Positions 1 to 7,315 of a stretch of 64,000 nucleotides of DNA are shown here, in pieces. Both the position numbers and the translations under genes were made by a program. The stretch covers positions 124,001 to 188,000 of the forward strand of contig NZ_JBQKJT010000002.1 in the NCBI RefSeq assembly GCF_052117125.1, given 5' to 3'. The notes below the pieces were generated by a model. The model worked only from the letters and a program-made list of their open reading frames with translations, made no database searches and was not told the DNA's origin. How positions within the stretch are numbered: the stretch's first letter is position 1; the number at the start of each line of letters is the position of its first letter. This stretch comes from Avoscillospira_A sp052117125 (GTDB lineage: Bacteria; Bacillota; Clostridia; Oscillospirales; Oscillospiraceae).

Positions 1-714
1 GGTGTAGCCCCGGAAACCGGCGCCCAGCAGATTGTCGGTGATCTTGGACGCCTGGCCGGAACCGCGCAGCTCAATGCAGTTTCCGCACTCAGCCAGGAAG
101 CAGTCGTGAATGGACAGGGCGTCGGCGTGGCAGCAGGTGATGGCATGCTCCAGATAGATCATGCCCATGCCGGTAAACCGGAACGAATCGTGGGGCACCG
201 CCACATAGACGCCAGTCTTGCCGTTGCAGTATGTATTCTCCGGGTCCTCCGGCATGTCCGCCGTCTCCAGAAAGTGCAACCCGTCAATGCAGAAGTTTTC
301 AAACTCCACGGAGCTGATCCGCGGCTCTCCCTCCCGCTTTACCAGGAAGGCCGCCCGCGCCTCCTCGGTCTCGCCGGGCCACGATTCCACCAGAATACGG
401 CTGCCGCCGGGCCACAGCTCCCGCCACCGGCTCCACTGCTCTCTGGGCGTATTAAAGCGGATGCTGGACGAGGTGAACCCATGGCCGGAGCCCTGGATCT
501 TCAGATAGCTGATATCGATGACCACCTGAGTCCGCAGATGGTAGTCTCCGGGCGGCAGATAGATCACCGCACCGGGCTTACCGCCGCCATTGCGATCTGT
601 GTCCGTCTGATGCAGGCGAATATGGTCCAGAATGCTGTTGATTACCTGGCCCACATCCTCATAGGGATCGCCCACAGGCCATTGGGTCACATCATAGAAG
701 TTGGTTTGTTTCAC
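1..714 (-). CDS. GH91 inulin fructotransferase / difructose-anhydride enzyme, 3' end missing
   Basis: The first 238 codons are present and the gene runs off the left edge. GH91 enzymes cut inulin ends into difructose anhydrides or hydrolyse difructose anhydride III. The stretch NSILDHIRLHQTDTD, the motif GAVIYLPPGDYHLRTQ (residues 49-64), GSGHGFTSSSIRF and WPGGSR match the family from memory. D204 and E215, in the HDCFLAECGNCIEL segment, have the 11-residue spacing of the catalytic Asp/Glu pair described for the Bacillus enzyme. The start is GTG at 714, eight bases after AGGAGG. There is no signal peptide, unlike secreted inulin-degrading members, so a cytoplasmic role on an imported substrate is inferred. 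It is last in an operon with GH32 and a sugar ABC transporter. Family is fairly sure; the choice between synthase and hydrolase is open. Confidence 0.85.
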   Translation of the reverse strand, partial: MKQTNFYDVTQWPVGDPYEDVGQVINSILDHIRLHQTDTDRNGGGKPGAVIYLPPGDYHLRTQVVIDISYLKIQGSGHGFTSSSIRFNTPREQWSRWRELWPGGSRILVESWPGETEEARAAFLVKREGEPRISSVEFENFCIDGLHFLETADMPEDPENTYCNGKTGVYVAVPHDSFRFTGMGMIYLEHAITCCHADALSIHDCFLAECGNCIELRGSGQASKITDNLLGAGFRGYT

Positions 715-732
715 CGTAAATCCTCCTTGCCG

Positions 733-2214
733 TCATTGGACCGTATCCAGCTGCCAGCTCTCCAGCTGCCGCAGCACAGCCCGACCGCCTCTGGCACAAA
801 TCCATGCTCCAGTCTGCCGGGGTGTGGCATAGATATTGTTGGAATGATTGTTGCGATATTGGTCGGCAAACAGTTCCAGGGAGCTCTGGTCCGACAGGAT
901 GTGCAGGTCCAGAACCGTTCTGCCGCTGAGCCGCAGGCCGCTGCGGGACACGCCGACGCTCCAGCCGTCGCTGTTGCTGCGGTCCACCCGCAGTTCGCCG
1001 CCGTGCAGGTCCACGGTGCAGACCGTCTCCCGGCCCTCGCCGCAGCGCAGGTGCAGCTCCACCGCCTCCGCGTCGGTCTCCGCCATATCCAGCAACAGCT
1101 TCAGCTCAAAGCTGATGCCGTCGCCCACCGGCAACGCCACAGGTTCCCCGGTGACCGTTGCCCGCTCCCAGCGCGTATGGTCCCGCCGCAGCGCCTGCAG
1201 CTCCGCAGCCGGCACAAACTGTAGCTGGTGATCCTCCGTCATGCGGACCTCCCGGGGCACATTGAAGAAACCGCACCAGCCCTCCTGATAGGTAGGTCCC
1301 CAGTCCTTCCACAGTGGCATCCATTCCCAGCCGTTGGCCCAGCTGACCACCAGCCGCCGTCCATCCGGGGCCAGGAAGCTTTGGGGCGCGTAGTAGTCGA
1401 AGCCCCAGTCCATTTCCTGGCAGACCTGCGGGAAAAACCGCCCCGTCTGCTGGTCAAAATCGCCAACCATATAGATCGACGTATGATCGCCTGCACCCAT
1501 GGGCGAGGTCGTCAGAACATATTGATCACCTACGGGGAAAAAGTCGGGACATTCCCACATATAGCCCCACTCACCCCGACTCTCAGCCAGAATGCTGCAA
1601 AACGTCCAGTGCAGCAGGTCCTCCGACCGGTACAGCAGCGCGCAGCCCCGTCCGTGACGGCCTGCGCCGCATACGAGATAAAACTGATCTCCCTGCTTCC
1701 ACACCTTGGGGTCCCGGAAGCAATCGGGGGACACCCCCTCCGGCGCTGTGATGACCGGATTACCGGCATACTTTTCAAAATGGATGCCGTCGTCGCTCCA
1801 GGCCACACACTGAGTCTGCTCAAATCCTCTGCCGTGGTTGGCGCAGCCCGTGTAGATCAGGTACAGCCGTCCATTGTGTTCGATGGCGCTGCCGGAAAAG
1901 CATCCGCCCCGCTGGTGGGCGTCGTAACTTTCGCTGGGCGCCAGAGCCAGCGGCATATACTCCCAGTGGAGCAGGTCCTTGCTGACGGCGTGACCCCAGT
2001 GCATGCTGTCCCAGAAGCCGCAATAGGGGTTGAACTGAAAGAAATAATGGTAGGCGCCCCGAAAGTATATGAGGCCGTTGGGATCGTTCATCCAGCCGGT
2101 CTGGGGCATAAAGTGGTAGCGCTGCCGCATGATTCCGCGGCCCACCGCCTCTTTGGTGCGGTCAATCTCCGTCTGTGCATGGAGAATGCGCTCCTGCATA
2201 AGTTTCTGTGACAT
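733..2214 (-). CDS. GH32 beta-fructosidase (invertase/sucrose-6-phosphate hydrolase type)
   Basis: Glycoside hydrolase family 32 enzyme of 493 residues that releases fructose from sucrose, inulobiose or short fructans. The three catalytic motifs are all present: WMNDPNG with the nucleophile D44, FRDP with D168, and WECPD with the acid/base E221. The beta-propeller spans about residues 30-330 and a C-terminal beta-sandwich follows. No signal peptide is seen, so it acts in the cytoplasm. The start is ATG at 2214 behind GGAGG. It lies 15 bases after a permease gene and 18 bases before the GH91 gene, so it is in the same transcript. With GH91 it would turn imported difructose anhydride or inulobiose into fructose. 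Confidence 0.93.
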   Translation of the reverse strand: MSQKLMQERILHAQTEIDRTKEAVGRGIMRQRYHFMPQTGWMNDPNGLIYFRGAYHYFFQFNPYCGFWDSMHWGHAVSKDLLHWEYMPLALAPSESYDAHQRGGCFSGSAIEHNGRLYLIYTGCANHGRGFEQTQCVAWSDDGIHFEKYAGNPVITAPEGVSPDCFRDPKVWKQGDQFYLVCGAGRHGRGCALLYRSEDLLHWTFCSILAESRGEWGYMWECPDFFPVGDQYVLTTSPMGAGDHTSIYMVGDFDQQTGRFFPQVCQEMDWGFDYYAPQSFLAPDGRRLVVSWANGWEWMPLWKDWGPTYQEGWCGFFNVPREVRMTEDHQLQFVPAAELQALRRDHTRWERATVTGEPVALPVGDGISFELKLLLDMAETDAEAVELHLRCGEGRETVCTVDLHGGELRVDRSNSDGWSVGVSRSGLRLSGRTVLDLHILSDQSSLELFADQYRNNHSNNIYATPRQTGAWICARGGRAVLRQLESWQLDTVQ

Positions 2215-2229
2215 GGTATCCTCCGATTG

Positions 2230-3060
2230 TTAGTCTTTTACGGCGCCGGCCGTCATGCCCTGGACAATGTATTTCTGGGCAGCCAGCGAAATGACCATGA
2301 CCGGGAAACTGAACAAAAACGCACCGGCACACATGGGTCCCAGATCCAGGTTGTATGCCGAAAGGAATCCCGCCAGACCCACCGTAAAGGTCTTGGCGCT
2401 GGTACTGGTCAGCAGCAGCGCCAGCAGGAAATCATTCCAGGCCAGGAACAGCGTAAAGATAAAGGCCGTGGCCAGTCCCGGCGTGCAGATGGGCAGAACG
2501 ACCCGCCAAAAGGTCTGGAAGCTGCTGGCGCCATCCACATAGGCAGCCTCGTCCAGGGTCGCCGGAATCCCTTTGTAAAAGCTCAGCATGGTCCACATGA
2601 CAAAGGGCATATTGACCGCCGCATACACGATAATCAGCGCTACCCTTGTATCATACAGACCCAGGTCGCAGATCAATTCGTAAATGGGTACCGCAATGCT
2701 GGAGGTTGGGATCATTTTCAGGCACAAAACCAGAACCACCAGGGCCACGGACAGATTGGAGCCGGACCGGGAGATGGCATAGGCTGCCAGGGCGCCCAGC
2801 AGCAGGGCCAGACAGGTGCTGACTAACGCCACGCTGAGGCTGTTGACCAGATAGCTCCAGGCATCCATCCGGGAAAACAGGCCAAGAAAGTTCTCCACCG
2901 ACAGCGTCTTGGGAAAGAACGCCGGTGGAATGGCGATGACCTCCTGGCCGGGCTTGAAGGAACAGGACACCACATAGAGATAGGGAAACAGCCAGAATAT
3001 GGTCAAAACCAACGTCAATGCAATGATGGCGTTTTTTTTCACCGCAGTTTTTCGTTTCAT
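2230..3060 (-). CDS. Sugar ABC transporter permease, MalG/LacG type
   Basis: Second permease of a CUT1-class carbohydrate ABC transporter, 276 residues with about six membrane helices. After a short basic N-terminus comes the helix around residues 12-32. The EAAxxDGA coupling motif is seen as DEAAYVDGASSFQTFWRV, followed by the typical LPICTPGLATA loop that contacts the ATPase. It is the partner of the permease encoded 18 bases upstream. No ATPase gene is present in the cluster; CUT1 systems in Firmicutes often share a multitask MsmK-type ATPase encoded elsewhere. The substrate is inferred from the neighbouring fructosidases. Confidence 0.9.
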   Translation of the reverse strand: MKRKTAVKKNAIIALTLVLTIFWLFPYLYVVSCSFKPGQEVIAIPPAFFPKTLSVENFLGLFSRMDAWSYLVNSLSVALVSTCLALLLGALAAYAISRSGSNLSVALVVLVLCLKMIPTSSIAVPIYELICDLGLYDTRVALIIVYAAVNMPFVMWTMLSFYKGIPATLDEAAYVDGASSFQTFWRVVLPICTPGLATAFIFTLFLAWNDFLLALLLTSTSAKTFTVGLAGFLSAYNLDLGPMCAGAFLFSFPVMVISLAAQKYIVQGMTAGAVKD

Positions 3061-3078
3061 ATTGCTCTCCCCACTCCC

Positions 3079-3960
3079 TTACATGCTTTTTCTGGGGTTC
3101 CACAGGCTCTGCATAAACACCAGCGTAAACACCACCAGCACCACAATGAAGATCACTGCCATGGAGCTGGCATAGCCGATGTCGGCATACCGCGTCAGCG
3201 TCTTGTAGATGACGATGCTGATGGTCTCCGACGAACTGTTGGGGCCGCCCTCGGTCATGGCCCAGATGATATCAAAGGTTCTGGCAGCGTCGATGATGCG
3301 TACCGACAGCGCCGTCAGCAGAACCGGTTTGATCATAGGCAGTTTGATGGTCAGAATCTGCTGCAGTGGGCTGGCGCCGTCCATTTTTGCGGCCTCCAGC
3401 ACGCTGGAGTTGATGCCCCGCAGACCGGCCAGCGTCATCAGCATCATAAAGGGCGTGGTCAGCCAGATATCCGCAATGCAGCAGGCCAGCAGCGACCACC
3501 GTTCGTCAGCCAGCCAGATGATATCACTGCTGCTGGACAGAATCCCCACGCGGGTCAGCAGCTCGTTGACAATGCCAAAGCTGGAGCTCATCATCAGCTT
3601 CCAGGTCAGACCGGCTACCAACGGCGCTATCATCAACGGAGCCATCATAATGGATCGCAGAATTCGGCTCCCTTTATAGTTCAATTCAAAAAACAGCGCA
3701 AAAACAAACCCCATCACCGTCTCTACGCCGACGGCGATTACAATGTAGACGATGGTATTCCGCAGCTGCTTCAGGAATCCACCAGCCGTAAAGGCCCGAA
3801 TGTAATTGGCCAGGCCCACAAAGGAACGGTCTCCCGTCAATCCAATCTCAAAAAAACTGTCATAAACCATGGTCAGTATGGGATAAATCAGAAAGGCTCC
3901 CATAAAGATGGCCCCAGGCAGGAAAAACAACAGCAATGTTTTTCTGGAAATCAGTCTCAT
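3079..3960 (-). CDS. Sugar ABC transporter permease, MalF/UgpA type
   Basis: First permease of the CUT1 transporter, 293 residues. The ATG at 3960 (MRLISRK) is chosen because a GGGAG box precedes it. The open frame extends 33 codons further upstream but those codons have no membrane or family character. Helices include residues 8-30 (FFLPGAIFMGAFLIYPI), and the coupling loop reads LEAAKMDGASPLQQI with KLPMIKPVL after it. It forms the heterodimeric channel with the MalG-type protein downstream and receives sugar from the lipoprotein encoded upstream. Confidence 0.9.
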   Translation of the reverse strand: MRLISRKTLLLFFLPGAIFMGAFLIYPILTMVYDSFFEIGLTGDRSFVGLANYIRAFTAGGFLKQLRNTIVYIVIAVGVETVMGFVFALFFELNYKGSRILRSIMMAPLMIAPLVAGLTWKLMMSSSFGIVNELLTRVGILSSSSDIIWLADERWSLLACCIADIWLTTPFMMLMTLAGLRGINSSVLEAAKMDGASPLQQILTIKLPMIKPVLLTALSVRIIDAARTFDIIWAMTEGGPNSSSETISIVIYKTLTRYADIGYASSMAVIFIVVLVVFTLVFMQSLWNPRKSM

Positions 3961-4085
3961 AGTATTCTCCCATCTTCCGGCACAGCATCCCATTGGCGGC
4001 CATGCCGACACGGATTTCCCGCACGGGGGGACGCTGCCCCAGGCAGCGTCCCCCGACATCTATTCTCGCAGCAGAGATACCTTGC

Positions 4086-5321
4086 TTACTTGCCGATGGC
4101 CTCGATCTCCGTCTTGGCATTGTTCAGGGTCTCAGTGACGTCCGCACCGCCCAGGCAGGACTCCACCACACCGATGAGGACCTCCTCAATCTGCGCCCAG
4201 GTCTTTACCATGGGTCTGGCCTGGGACTGGGTTGCGCCCAGTGTCTCCAGCACAGCCTTGGTGTGCTCCGTACCTGCCTCGTTGCCGGCCGCTTCATAGA
4301 CAGAGGTTCTGGCCGCGATCTTCAGGGTCAGATCCATGTAGTCGCCGTTGTGTTCATACATGTATTCCACATACTTCTGGGCCATTTCCTTGTTTTCAGA
4401 ATTCTTCATCACACACTGATACCAGGGACCGGTGGTGGCACCCACACCGGCGCTGCCGCCGATCATCGGCGCGCATCCTACCTTATCGGCGCCCATGGCT
4501 TCCACCGCAGCGGAATACTGATGGCTCCAGTTGAGCTGCATGGCCACCTTGCCGTTTGTGAACAGCTCCTGGGATTCCGTAGCAGCCGTGGCCAAGGCGT
4601 CGGCAGGCGTGTAGTCGGCGGCAGCGGTCTCTACCATGAAGTTCAGAGCGTCCACATAGGCCTGATCGGTGATGTTCACATTGCCTTCGCTGTCAAAGAT
4701 CAGCCCCTCGGCGCCGGCCTGGCAGGCAAAGTCCAGGAAAGAGCAGACGGCATCGGAGCCGCTGCCGAAGACGGTGGTGCCGTACATATCACCGGTGGCC
4801 AGCTCCTGGGCCAGGGCCTTGTACTCGTCCCAGGTGGTGGGAACCTGATCCTCAGAGATCAGATCCTTTCTATAGATGAGAATCTTTGAGTTGACCCACA
4901 TGGGATAGCCCAGCAGCTTGCCGTCAATCGTGCCGCTCTCCTCCAGCGTCGGAAGGAAGTCGCTGGTGTCGGCGCCAGTCACAGGCTCAATGGCATCGGC
5001 AAAGGCAGCCAGCCACACCACGTCCATGCACGCCACATCGTGTGTGGCCTGATTGGCCCGGATCTCGGTAGACAGCTTGTCGTACATTCCGGTATAGGCC
5101 ACGGCGTCAATGATGACCTCACAGCCGGTCTCCTCCTGGAACGCAGCGGCAGTCTCTTTGGCCAGAGCCTCCGCAGGAGAGCCGCTCTCCACCAGTACCG
5201 TAATGCTGCTTCCCGCTCCGGTATCGCTCTCCTTGTCCCCGGTGGTCTCTTTGGAACCACAGGCGCCCATGGTGGTCATCATGGCCATGGCAAGCACAAA
5301 ACTGACGATCCGTTTTTTCAT
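4086..5321 (-). CDS. Sugar ABC transporter substrate-binding lipoprotein
   Basis: Extracellular solute-binding protein, family 1, of 411 residues. It has a lipoprotein signal peptide (basic KKR, hydrophobic VLAMAMM, then lipidated C21 in GAC), so it should be anchored on the outer face of the membrane. The mature part has the usual periplasmic-binding layout with the AFQEETG segment near the start. It is the first gene of the transporter operon, directly downstream of a promoter and two operators, and RBS AAAGGAAG precedes ATG 5321. It determines the specificity of the uptake system; fructo-oligosaccharide or difructose anhydride is the inferred ligand. Confidence 0.9.
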   Translation of the reverse strand: MKKRIVSFVLAMAMMTTMGACGSKETTGDKESDTGAGSSITVLVESGSPAEALAKETAAAFQEETGCEVIIDAVAYTGMYDKLSTEIRANQATHDVACMDVVWLAAFADAIEPVTGADTSDFLPTLEESGTIDGKLLGYPMWVNSKILIYRKDLISEDQVPTTWDEYKALAQELATGDMYGTTVFGSGSDAVCSFLDFACQAGAEGLIFDSEGNVNITDQAYVDALNFMVETAAADYTPADALATAATESQELFTNGKVAMQLNWSHQYSAAVEAMGADKVGCAPMIGGSAGVGATTGPWYQCVMKNSENKEMAQKYVEYMYEHNGDYMDLTLKIAARTSVYEAAGNEAGTEHTKAVLETLGATQSQARPMVKTWAQIEEVLIGVVESCLGGADVTETLNNAKTEIEAIGK

Positions 5322-5377
5322 TTTTCGCTCTTCCTTTCAATATAATTTTACAGTTGATTGTCCGGTGCAGCCCGATA

Positions 5378-5429
5378 TGGAACGGGTTCCACATCGAAGA
5401 ATTTATATTGCAACATGGAACCCGTTCCA
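5378..5429. promoter_or_regulatory. Pair of LacI-family operators
   Basis: Two 14-base sites: TGGAACGGGTTCCA at 5378-5391 and TGGAACCCGTTCCA at 5416-5429. Each is an inverted repeat TGGAAC-N2-GTTCCA, and the two are exact reverse complements of one another, with centres 38 bases apart. Both lie downstream of the predicted start of transcription (5462-5489 promoter) and upstream of the binding-protein gene, where a bound repressor would block transcription by roadblock or looping. The nearby LacI-family gene is the obvious partner. Confidence 0.8.
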
Positions 5430-5461
5430 CATTGCAATAGACTCTCTGCCCGGTTGTCTTC

Positions 5462-5489
5462 ATTATAAGCCCCATGGCTTTCAAGTCAA
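5462..5489 (-). promoter_or_regulatory. Sigma-A promoter of the fructan operon
   Basis: Reading on the minus strand, -35 TTGACT (5484-5489) and a perfect -10 TATAAT (5462-5467) are separated by 16 bases. The expected start site is near 5455, about 25 bases upstream of the first operator. It drives binding protein, permeases, GH32 and GH91. Confidence 0.75.
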
Positions 5490-5540
5490 TCTTTTTTTGA
5501 TGATTTTTGTTTTTTTGTGCACATTATAAAACGATCATCC

Positions 5541-5568
5541 CGGTAATTTGTTAAATATTCCATTACCG
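5541..5568 (-). terminator. Short hairpin at the 3' end of the LacI gene
   Basis: CGGTAAT at 5541-5547 pairs with ATTACCG at 5562-5568 and overlaps the stop codon of the regulator gene. There is only a weak T-run on the minus strand, so it may be a partial terminator that insulates the regulator from the operon. Confidence 0.35.
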
Positions 5569-6543
5569 CGTTGTATGCCCTTTTCTCAGCGTCACCCCAA
5601 GCACCACGCTTTTATTCTGGGGCTTTCTGCCCTGAATCTGATCGGTCAGCAGGCGTACCGCCTCTTTGGCCAGTCCCGCGATGGGTTGTACAATTGTCGT
5701 CATGCGTGGTTCCACCACATTGGTCAAAAACGTGCCGTCGTAGGAGACAAAGCAAATATCTCTGGGGACCTTGTATCCCCGCCGCAGGGCCTCGTTCATA
5801 CATTCGATGGCCAGCCAGTCCACAGCAAAGACACCATCGTAGTCGAATGGTTGGGAGAATACCGCTTCCACCACTTCCTGATAGTATTGGGAATCCAATC
5901 GATTCCATTCCAGCTCATACATGGTTGTACGGCAATGTCTCCTAGCCATACACTTCTCAAATTCCTGATGGCGCTGGTGGTACGGCGATTCCACTGCCGT
6001 CGAGCCGCAAAAATGCAGAATGTTGCGGCAACTGCATCGCAGCAACTCCTCCGCCGCCATACGGCCGCCGGACGCATGATCCACCGCCACCACCGGGATC
6101 TCCTCGTCCAGATAGCGGTCCAGCGCCACAATGGGCTTTTGCACCTTTCTGTATTCCGCAATATCCAGGGAATGCACCCCGCTGATGACGCCGTCCACAA
6201 TATGTCGGTTCAGCATGTCCAGATATTCCAACTCCGCATTATGGGCTTTGGCCGTATTGCACAGCATCATCTTATACCCCGCGTCATACAGATCCTCCTC
6301 CACGCAATCCACAAATTCCGCAAAAAAGGGATTGGAAACGTTGGGGACCATCACCGCAATAATGCCCGTCCGTTTACGATACAGATTCCTGGCCAGCTCA
6401 TTGGGGGTATAGTTCAACTCCCGCATGGCCTGCTCGATTTTTTCCCTTGTCTCCTCCGCCACATATCCGCTTCCATTGAGCATTCTGGAGACTGTACCGA
6501 CGCCCACCTGGGCCCGCTGTGCCACATCCTTGATCCGTGCCAC
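5563..6543 (-). CDS. LacI-family transcriptional regulator
   Basis: 326 residues. The N-terminal helix-turn-helix reads RIKDVAQRAQVGVGTVSRML with the hinge helix region SGYVAEETREKI..NYTPNELARNL, which is diagnostic of LacI/GalR. Residues 60-326 form the sugar-binding (type 1 periplasmic-like) domain. The start is GTG at 6543 after AAGGAGAGATCC; an ATG two bases upstream is out of frame. It is encoded just upstream of the transporter operon and has its own promoter. It very likely represses the operon at the TGGAAC-N2-GTTCCA sites and is released by a fructose-derived sugar. Confidence 0.92.
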   Translation of the reverse strand: MARIKDVAQRAQVGVGTVSRMLNGSGYVAEETREKIEQAMRELNYTPNELARNLYRKRTGIIAVMVPNVSNPFFAEFVDCVEEDLYDAGYKMMLCNTAKAHNAELEYLDMLNRHIVDGVISGVHSLDIAEYRKVQKPIVALDRYLDEEIPVVAVDHASGGRMAAEELLRCSCRNILHFCGSTAVESPYHQRHQEFEKCMARRHCRTTMYELEWNRLDSQYYQEVVEAVFSQPFDYDGVFAVDWLAIECMNEALRRGYKVPRDICFVSYDGTFLTNVVEPRMTTIVQPIAGLAKEAVRLLTDQIQGRKPQNKSVVLGVTLRKGHTTR

Positions 6544-6660
6544 ATGGATCTCTCCTTATCGTTTTCTCAGTTGCCCATCAGGTTAAACGAAAACAGCTCC
6601 ACATAATGGCAGCTGCCATACACCCCTGAGCCCATCGTCCATTGGCTATTGATTTTGAAT

Positions 6661-6689
6661 ATTATACCGTAAATCAGCTCCTAACTCAA
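6661..6689 (-). promoter_or_regulatory. Promoter of the LacI-family gene
   Basis: On the minus strand -35 TTGAGT (6684-6689) and -10 TATAAT (6661-6666) have a 17-base spacer. The 5' leader would be about 110 bases. No copy of the TGGAAC-N2-GTTCCA operator is seen here, so autoregulation at this promoter is not supported. Confidence 0.65.
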
Positions 6690-6702
6690 GCCTTGCCTGT
6701 AT

Positions 6703-6943
6703 GTGCTCAATGCCCATGCCGTTCAGTTCCTTTACCATGGCGTCGGGGTCGGGTCAATAGGTGGGGTCGAACTTCCATTCGCCCTGTTTGGGCCAGTGGA
6801 AGAAATCGACCACGATGACGTCGATGGGCAAACCACGGCGTTTGTATTCCCGGGCCACCTCCAGCAGCTCCTCACACCGCCCGGCCCACGCCGGGATTGT
6901 TCCACAGCAGGCCGTAGCCCCGGGACGACACCACAAATGAAGG
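6703..6943 (-). pseudogene. GH31 alpha-xylosidase/alpha-glucosidase remnant
   Basis: Two pieces of a GH31 enzyme lie in different frames. The first reads FVVSSRGYGLLWNNPGVGRAV, without interruption, then stops. The second begins CEELLEVAREYKRRGLPID, continues through VIVVDFFHWPKQGEWKFDPTY, meets an in-frame TGA where the family has Trp, and resumes PDPDAMVKELNGMGIEH. In intact GH31 proteins about a hundred residues lie between the two pieces. So the gene has an internal deletion, a frameshift and a nonsense change, and has lost its ends. It is not expressed as an enzyme. The remaining bases from 6944 to 7315 hold only promoter candidates for the next gene. Confidence 0.8.
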
Positions 6944-7122
6944 ATGAAGATTTTAAGGTGTTTCAAAACTTCAATCTGTCTCTCTCCGCCAATAGGAAGC
7001 GTCGATTTTGCATGGATGGGCTTCAAAAAACGTGAATCGTTCTTGTCATGGAAACACACTCCACCGGTGAAAGAACCGCGGCATCTTACAGCAGGTTCTG
7101 CGCTTCCGTATGTTCCATCATC

Positions 7123-7151
7123 TTGCAGTATTTACCAAGTTTTGATATAAT
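7123..7151 (+). promoter_or_regulatory. Candidate promoter of the SLH-transglutaminase gene
   Basis: TTGCAG at 7123-7128 and TATAAT at 7146-7151 with a 17-base spacer. It would give a leader of about 160 bases. A second TATAAT at 7267-7272, closer to the gene, lacks a recognisable -35 and is the alternative. Confidence 0.5.
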
Positions 7152-7315
7152 CAGCTTATCAGGCAAAATAAATCAGACCCTGACTGACGGGTTCTGTCAT
7201 CCAGGCCAGGATGCCTGTCCCCGTGCCAACGTAATCCACTGCCTGTGGAAGCAGTTGGCTTGCCTGTATAATCACTCGATTCTTTTCAATATTGGTACAT
7301 TAAGGAGCATTCTAT

